Origin: JACJWR01 sp964556255
GTDB lineage: Bacteria > Actinomycetota > Actinomycetes > S36-B12 > UBA10799
NCBI GenBank assembly: GCA_964556255.1
Contig: CAZKVQ010000008.1
Coordinates: 1 to 64,000 of the forward strand
Reading direction: 5' to 3'
DNA: 64,000 nt
Below the pieces are notes generated by a model. That model worked only from the letters and a program-made list of their open reading frames with translations. It ran no database searches and was not told the origin of the DNA. Position 1 is the stretch's first letter; each line of letters begins with the position of its first letter. A program made the position numbers and the translations under genes. This document shows, piece by piece, positions 60,295-64,000 of the stretch.

Positions 60295-60623
60295 CGGGTC
60301 GTCATGGGGCTATCGCGCTTGACCCGGAGGCCTGCACCAGCTGCAATCTCTGCGTGGTGGAGTGCCCTGCGTGGTGCATCCAGCTGACCGCGCACAACGA
60401 GCAGGTCGACGCGGGGCGCCGAGGCAAGACGGTGAAGGTTCTCGACGACTTCACCATCGATTTCGGACTCTGCATGTTCTGTGGGATCTGCGTGGATGTG
60501 TGTCCGTTCGACGCCCTCCAATGGGTGCCCGAAGATCCGCCACCCACCGGCGCCGCCGCGGCGCTCGTCGAAGGAGTAGTCGAACTCGCGGCCCGCTGGC
60601 CTCCGAAGGACAGCGCTGGCTGA
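60291..60623 (+). CDS. NuoI-like 2x[4Fe-4S] ferredoxin (second copy)
   Basis: Product of 110 residues with two complete cluster motifs, CTSCNLCVVECP (near residue 17) and CMFCGICVDVCP (near residue 64), spaced much like those of NuoI/TYKY. It lacks the N-terminal membrane-facing part of the main NuoI. It could serve as the ferredoxin that takes electrons from KorAB, or as the I subunit of the small B-C-I set. The frame is open upstream, but GTG 60291 overlaps the NuoC-like stop and is preferred. Confidence 0.78.
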   Translation: MTGRHGAIALDPEACTSCNLCVVECPAWCIQLTAHNEQVDAGRRGKTVKVLDDFTIDFGLCMFCGICVDVCPFDALQWVPEDPPPTGAAAALVEGVVELAARWPPKDSAG

Positions 60624-60681
60624 GGCCGTCGGCGTACCCGAAGGGCCAGCGGGCAAGGTGCAGCAGGAGTCGGGGCCGACC

Positions 60682-61173
60682 TCAGCGGTAGTTCACGAAC
60701 TGGGTCGCGAAGTCGAGGTCGGCGGCTTTCACCAGTGCGATCACCTCTTGCAGGGCGTCCCGCGACTTCGCCGACACCCGTAGTTCCTCGCCCATCACCT
60801 GCGTCCTGATGCCTTTGGGGCCTTCGTCGCGGATGAGCTTGGCCACCTTCTTGGCCTGCTCCTGTGTGATTCCGCTGGCGAAGGAGCAGTTGATTTTGTA
60901 CTCCTTGCCTGAGGATCGGGGCTCACCGGCGTCCAGCGCTTTCAGGGACACGCCGCGCTTGACCAGTTTGTCCCGGAAGACATCCAGTGCCGCGACTGCC
61001 CGTTCCTCGGTACCCGAGGTGATCTCAGCGCCGAGTTCGCCCTGCCAGGCGATGGAAGTGCCGGTGTTCTTGAAGTCGTAGCGTTGGGACAGCTCCTTGG
61101 CTGCCTGGTTCAGGGCGTTGTCGACCTCTTGGCGGTCGACCTTGCTGACGATGTCGAAACTGCTGTCGGCCAT
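60682..61173 (-). CDS. yajQ: YajQ family nucleotide-binding protein
   Basis: Product of 163 residues, full length for the family: ADSSFDIVSKVDRQEVDNAL at the N-terminus, RYDFKNTGTSIAW, and IRDEGPKGIRTQVMGEELRV near the C-terminus. Homologues bind nucleotides, and some bind cyclic di-GMP and act as regulators; that role is not shown for actinobacteria. AAGGAG stands 5 bases before the ATG. It is divergent from tRNA-Tyr. Confidence 0.92.
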   Translation of the reverse strand: MADSSFDIVSKVDRQEVDNALNQAAKELSQRYDFKNTGTSIAWQGELGAEITSGTEERAVAALDVFRDKLVKRGVSLKALDAGEPRSSGKEYKINCSFASGITQEQAKKVAKLIRDEGPKGIRTQVMGEELRVSAKSRDALQEVIALVKAADLDFATQFVNYR

Positions 61174-61181
61174 GGGACTCC

Positions 61182-61210
61182 TTCAACTGTTGATCGGGTA
61201 CGGCTATATT
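61182..61210 (+). promoter_or_regulatory. Promoter of tRNA-Tyr
   Basis: TTCAAC (61182-61187), a 17-base spacer, and TATATT (61205-61210), 17 bases before the mature 5' end of the tRNA. Confidence 0.55.
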
Positions 61211-61227
61211 CTTGTTGCAACACCATA

Positions 61228-61312
61228 GGCGGGTTGCCCGAGCGGCCAATGGGAGCGGACTGTAAATCCGTCGGCTTTGCCTTCGAAGGTTCGAATCCTT
61301 CACCCGCCACCA
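61228..61312 (+). tRNA. tRNA-Tyr (anticodon GTA), CCA encoded
   Basis: Acceptor stem GGCGGGT / ACCCGCC, D-arm region TTGCCCGAGCGGCC, anticodon loop CTGTAAA with GTA at 61262-61264, a long variable arm, and the T-arm GGTTCGAATCC. The long variable arm is that of bacterial class II tRNAs (Tyr, Leu, Ser), and the GTA anticodon specifies Tyr. The 3' CCA (61310-61312) is encoded in the DNA. Confidence 0.95.
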
Positions 61313-61319
61313 TTGCGTG

Positions 61320-61358
61320 GAAGCCCGGTCGGGGCGAGTATCGTCCCGACCGGGCTTC
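61320..61358 (+). terminator. Strong hairpin terminator after tRNA-Tyr
   Basis: Inverted repeat of 18 bases per arm (61320-61337 and 61341-61358) around a 3-base loop GTA, with a single G-T wobble, followed by TGCATGTTTG. It is the strongest hairpin in the window and sits 8 bases after the tRNA. It could also stop the convergent TetR transcript. Confidence 0.8.
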
Positions 61359-61412
61359 TGCATGTTTGCTGGCACGCCAGGTCTGCACCTCGGGCGTTCT
61401 GGGGCCTGGCTC

Positions 61413-62033
61413 TCACGCGATCAGGTCGTTGAGCAACTGCACGACCCGCTCCGCAACCTCGCGGCCCACCCGAGCGTCCGCTCCGGGGTCGGCGGCCCGT
61501 GCCGGTTGCAGCGGCCTGTCCAGCCACAGAGTCGTCACCCCATGAACCGTCGACCAACAGAGTGTCGCGAGGGTCGCGGGATCGGCGGTTCGCGAGTGGC
61601 CCGCGGCCTGGCAGCGTTCGATCACTGCAACCAGGGTGTCCCAGGAGGCCGTGTAGGTGGCAGGAACCTCGCCCTCGCCGAGCCCGGTCAATTCGGGTCG
61701 GAACATCAGCCGGAAGAGCCCCGGGTTGGCGAGGCCGAATTCCACATACGCCATCCCGGAGGCGGCGAGTTCTGCCAGCGGGTCACTCGCTGCAGCCACA
61801 GCTTGGTTCATCGCCGCCGCGAGCGCCACGAATCCCTCCTCTGCTACTGCGCGCAGTAGCGAGGCCTTGTCCGGGAAGTGGTGGTACGGGGCTGCGTGCG
61901 TGACACCCGCCTTGCGGGCCACTGCGCGCATGCTGACCGCGGACGGCCCTTCGGACTCGATCAGGGTGGTGGCTTCCCGCAGGACAGCCTTGCGCAGGTC
62001 ACCGTGGCGATAGGAGTCACGATCTGGAGGCAC
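61413..62033 (-). CDS. TetR-family regulator (WHG-type C-terminal domain)
   Basis: Product of 206 residues. HTH region: LRKAVLREATTLIESEGPSA then VSMRAVARKAGVTHAAPYHH and FPDKASLLRAVAEEGF. The rest is a helical ligand domain with AYVEFGLANPGLFRLMFRPE and LCWSTVHGVTTLWLD, as in the WHG subgroup. It overlaps the end of the NmrA-like gene by 17 bases on the same strand, and likely binds the two operators upstream of that gene. GTG 62033 is six bases after TATCGT, which may give it a second, own promoter. Confidence 0.87.
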   Translation of the reverse strand: MPPDRDSYRHGDLRKAVLREATTLIESEGPSAVSMRAVARKAGVTHAAPYHHFPDKASLLRAVAEEGFVALAAAMNQAVAAASDPLAELAASGMAYVEFGLANPGLFRLMFRPELTGLGEGEVPATYTASWDTLVAVIERCQAAGHSRTADPATLATLCWSTVHGVTTLWLDRPLQPARAADPGADARVGREVAERVVQLLNDLIA

Positions 62034-62910
62034 GGTTTGACGATACCTGTGCCGGGGAGTGCTCCAGGCCCGTCGCGCCACCCGAGATGGCCAGCCACTG
62101 GTCCAGGGTCGTGGCGCCCCGGATCACCGGAGCTTGCTCGACCTCGGTCACGTGCGACGCGTACTTCAGTAACGGCAACGTGGCCGCCAGGGACTCGCCA
62201 CCCGGCATTCGGGCGATTAGGCCTGCCGCCCAGAACGGCAACTGCCCGACCTTCGCCGACGGGTTCACTGACGCGCAATAGCGCTGCAGGGCCTCGGTCA
62301 TCGTCATCGCCTCGGGTCCGAGGAGGGTGACCAGTTGGGCGCCGGGTCCATCGAGGTGTGCTGACATCACCAACCCCGCGAGGTCCTGGCCGGCCACCCA
62401 GTGCCACGGTGTGGGTTGCCGACCGATCACGCTAGCCCGATTGCCCTTGACGAACCGGGGCAGCGATTCCATGAAGAACGACGAGCGGAAGACGGTGGCG
62501 GGGATCTCGCTGCTCGTCACGGCCGCCTCTGCTGCGAGCTTCGCGCGGGTTCCGGGGAACCACGCGTTCTGATCGCAGACGCTGGCCCCCGAGAGCATGG
62601 TGATTCGTTGAACCCCGAGGTCCCGGGCGGCCGCCACGACTGCATCAGCCGCCCGACGTTCAAGGTCGGGATCCTGACCTCCATCAAGGCTGAGGTGCAC
62701 CCCGGAGCAGCCCTGGACCGCCCCGCGCACCACAGTCGCGTCAGCAGCGTCGCCCTCAACCGCCTCCGCTCGGCCACCGAACAACTCGGCGACCCGGGTC
62801 GCGTTTCGAGTGAGCACCCGCACCGGAATCCCGGTTGCCAGGGCCTGCTCGACAACTATGCGCCCGATCAGCCCGGTTCCGCCGAGCACCAGCATCCTCT
62901 GTTGTGGCAT
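62017..62910 (-). CDS. NmrA-like NAD(P)-binding reductase/regulator
   Basis: Product of 297 residues of the atypical SDR (NmrA) group. Dinucleotide motif: VLGGTGLIGRIVVEQAL at the N-terminus. No YxxxK catalytic pair is clear; it shows ITMLSGASV and ATVFRSSFFME typical of quinone-oxidoreductase-like NmrA proteins. It is probably a redox sensor or reductase induced together with the TetR gene behind it. ATG 62910 was chosen over GTG 62919. Confidence 0.82.
   Translation of the reverse strand: MPQQRMLVLGGTGLIGRIVVEQALATGIPVRVLTRNATRVAELFGGRAEAVEGDAADATVVRGAVQGCSGVHLSLDGGQDPDLERRAADAVVAAARDLGVQRITMLSGASVCDQNAWFPGTRAKLAAEAAVTSSEIPATVFRSSFFMESLPRFVKGNRASVIGRQPTPWHWVAGQDLAGLVMSAHLDGPGAQLVTLLGPEAMTMTEALQRYCASVNPSAKVGQLPFWAAGLIARMPGGESLAATLPLLKYASHVTEVEQAPVIRGATTLDQWLAISGGATGLEHSPAQVSSNRASRS
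62040..62045 (-). promoter_or_regulatory. Leaderless -10 hexamer for the TetR gene
   Basis: TATCGT on the minus strand, 6 bases before GTG 62033, inside the end of the NmrA-like gene. Confidence 0.5.
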
Positions 62911-62930
62911 GGGGTCCACGCACCTCTCTA

Positions 62931-62978
62931 TCTAGACAGTGTCTAGATTATGGCACATGTATCTTGACACTGTCTAGA
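62931..62978 (-). promoter_or_regulatory. Two-operator promoter of the NmrA-TetR pair
   Basis: Two 17-base palindromes: TCTAGACA-G-TGTCTAGA (62931-62947) and TCTTGACA-C-TGTCTAGA (62962-62978), 31 bases apart. On the minus strand TAGACA (62971-62976) and CATAAT (62947-62952), with an 18-base spacer, make a promoter. The first operator covers the expected transcription start and the second covers the -35 box, the usual design for TetR autorepression. Confidence 0.72.
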
Positions 62979-63059
62979 TGCGCAATGGAGAGGGGAAGAG
63001 GGGAGAAGGGCAACCAGCGCAAGACGGTGGGATACGTGCTACTGACCGCTCACAACGAA

Positions 63060-63099
63060 CGGCAGCGCGGCCCCCGGTCCGGCGAGGGCCGCGCTGCCG
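63060..63099 (-). terminator. Hairpin after the acyl-CoA ligase gene
   Basis: Perfect 14-bp stem (63060-63073 / 63086-63099) with a 12-base loop, 40 bases beyond the ligase stop codon on the minus strand. No long T-tract; a GTTCGTTGT stretch follows on the transcribed side. Confidence 0.6.
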
Positions 63100-63138
63100 T
63101 TCCAACGGGTGACCTCGGTGGTCACCGTCGATCGATCG

Positions 63139-64000
63139 TCAGCTCGGATGGATCTCCCGCTTGAGGATCTTCCCGGTTGGGCCCTTGGGCAGTCCCTCGG
63201 GGACGAACCACACGATGCGGGGGTACTTGTAGGGGGCCACCCGGTCCTTGACGAAATCTCGCAACTCGTCCTCGGTGGCGGTGGCGCCGGGCTTGAGCGT
63301 CACCGCGGCGCCGATCTCCTCACCCTTCATGTCATCCGGGATCCCCACGACAGCAGCCTCGGCAACCGCTGGGTGCTCGTACAGCACCTCCTCGATCTCG
63401 CGCGGGTAGACGTTCAAGCCGCCGCGGATGATCATGTCCTTGGCCCGGTCGACGATGAAGTAGTAGCCGTCCTCGTCGCGTCTCGCCAGGTCGCCGGTGC
63501 GGAACCAGCCGTCCCTGATGGCGTCCCCCGTGGCATCCGGACGTTGCCAGTAGCCCTTCATGACGTTCGGTCCCTTGATGACGATCTCCCCGATTTCGCC
63601 GTCGGGGGAGTCGTTCCAGTCGCTGTCGATCAGGCGCATCTCCACGTCCTTGATCGGCGTCCCGATGGATCCGGCCTTGCGCTCCCGGTCGGGATGATTG
63701 AACGACGCCACCGGGCTCGTCTCGGACAAGCCGTAGCCCTCGAGGATGGCGGTGCCGAACTCGGACTCGAAGCCCTTCAGCACCTCCACCGGCAGCGACG
63801 CGCCGCCGGAGACGCACAGTCGAAGACTGGAGGTGTCGTAGGAGGCGTGGTCTGGATGTTGCAGCAGCGCCACGTACATGGTCGGAACCGCCTCCAGCAC
63901 CGTCACCTGGTCGCGGGCGAGCACCTCCAGAGCCTTCCCCGGCTCGAAGCGCGGCAGCAATGTCAGGCTGGCGCCGAGCGCGACTGCAGAGTTCAGCCCG
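63139..64000 (-). CDS. Long-chain acyl-CoA ligase family protein, C-terminal part (5' end outside window)
   Basis: AMP-forming ligase; 287 residues of the C-terminal portion are visible, since the frame is open at base 64000 and runs up from there. It includes the adenine-binding EGYGLSETSPVASF, the FRTGDLARRDEDGYY loop, the hinge DRAKDMIIRGGLNVYPREIE and the catalytic Lys in KGPTGKILKREI. The missing part would hold the P-loop. Substrate is not determined. It is a different gene from the ligase at 15362; the two share family motifs only. Confidence 0.9.
   Translation of the reverse strand, partial: GLNSAVALGASLTLLPRFEPGKALEVLARDQVTVLEAVPTMYVALLQHPDHASYDTSSLRLCVSGGASLPVEVLKGFESEFGTAILEGYGLSETSPVASFNHPDRERKAGSIGTPIKDVEMRLIDSDWNDSPDGEIGEIVIKGPNVMKGYWQRPDATGDAIRDGWFRTGDLARRDEDGYYFIVDRAKDMIIRGGLNVYPREIEEVLYEHPAVAEAAVVGIPDDMKGEEIGAAVTLKPGATATEDELRDFVKDRVAPYKYPRIVWFVPEGLPKGPTGKILKREIHPS

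Noticed and set aside
59159..60623. A group 4 [NiFe] hydrogenase
   Set aside because: NuoB-, NuoC- and NuoI-like proteins also occur in such hydrogenases, but no large subunit with nickel-binding CxxC pairs and no membrane subunits are present.
62985..63164. A 59-codon plus-strand frame after the NmrA promoter region
   Set aside because: It starts inside a TTGACA-like sequence but has no -10 box. It then crosses the terminator hairpin and ends inside the acyl-CoA ligase gene on the other strand.
1..64000. CRISPR array, insertion sequence or integrated phage
   Set aside because: No regularly spaced direct repeats, transposase, integrase or capsid gene was seen on either strand.

Overview
The window is 64 kb of dense, high-GC chromosome from an actinobacterium (Actinomycetota). 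The evidence is ClpC, a RadA/MutY neighbourhood and a proC - HTH - bS22 - epimerase - acyltransferase block of the type seen in mycobacteria and streptomycetes. There is also a hemA-C-D-B-L / ccs block, a split menaquinone cluster, a 14-gene nuo operon and a KorA with fused gamma and alpha domains. I could not fix the family or genus. No prophage, insertion sequence or CRISPR array is visible, and no gene-free stretch exceeds about 300 bases.

Layout. 1-4.5 kb: end of clpC, mutY, a small membrane protein, radA and a Cys-rich protein. 4.5-13.3 kb: ppx, a CtpE-like P-type ATPase, a sugar-phosphate isomerase-like protein, a TetR regulator with a Ser/Arg/Lys tail, proline dehydrogenase, proC, an AcuC-like deacetylase, an excisionase-type HTH protein and the 32-residue ribosomal protein bS22. 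13.3-17.1 kb: an epimerase, an acyltransferase, an acyl-CoA ligase and a glutaredoxin-like protein. 17.1-28.1 kb: one tightly overlapping block for heme synthesis (hemA, C, D, B, L), then a phosphatase and cytochrome c maturation (TlpA/ResA, CcdA, ResB, CcsA). A 30-codon leader ORF overlaps the hemA start. 28.2-37.0 kb: two small membrane proteins and the menaquinone genes menA, E, B, C, D, an isochorismate synthase and ubiE/menG. 37.1-52.8 kb: nuoA-N, complete complex I. 52.9-53.9 kb: a polyprenyl diphosphate synthase, probably for the menaquinone tail. 54.0-59.0 kb, minus strand: korA-korB-rarD-acyl-CoA dehydrogenase. 59.2-60.6 kb, diverging from korA: a second set of NuoB-, NuoC- and NuoI-like genes with no NuoD or membrane arm. 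60.7-64 kb: yajQ, tRNA-Tyr, an NmrA-like reductase/TetR pair with two operators, and the end of an acyl-CoA ligase.

Much of the window builds one aerobic respiratory chain: heme, c-type cytochrome maturation, menaquinone head group and tail, and complex I. The most unusual part is the KorAB / NuoB-C-I-like module. KorAB should produce reduced ferredoxin, and the trio carries the ligands for three [4Fe-4S] clusters of the complex I electron wire, so it may pass electrons from 2-oxoacid oxidation to a quinone-reducing partner. Twelve genes also share an apparent leaderless promoter: a TAnnnT hexamer placed 6-7 bases before the start codon. This pattern was used to choose several starts.
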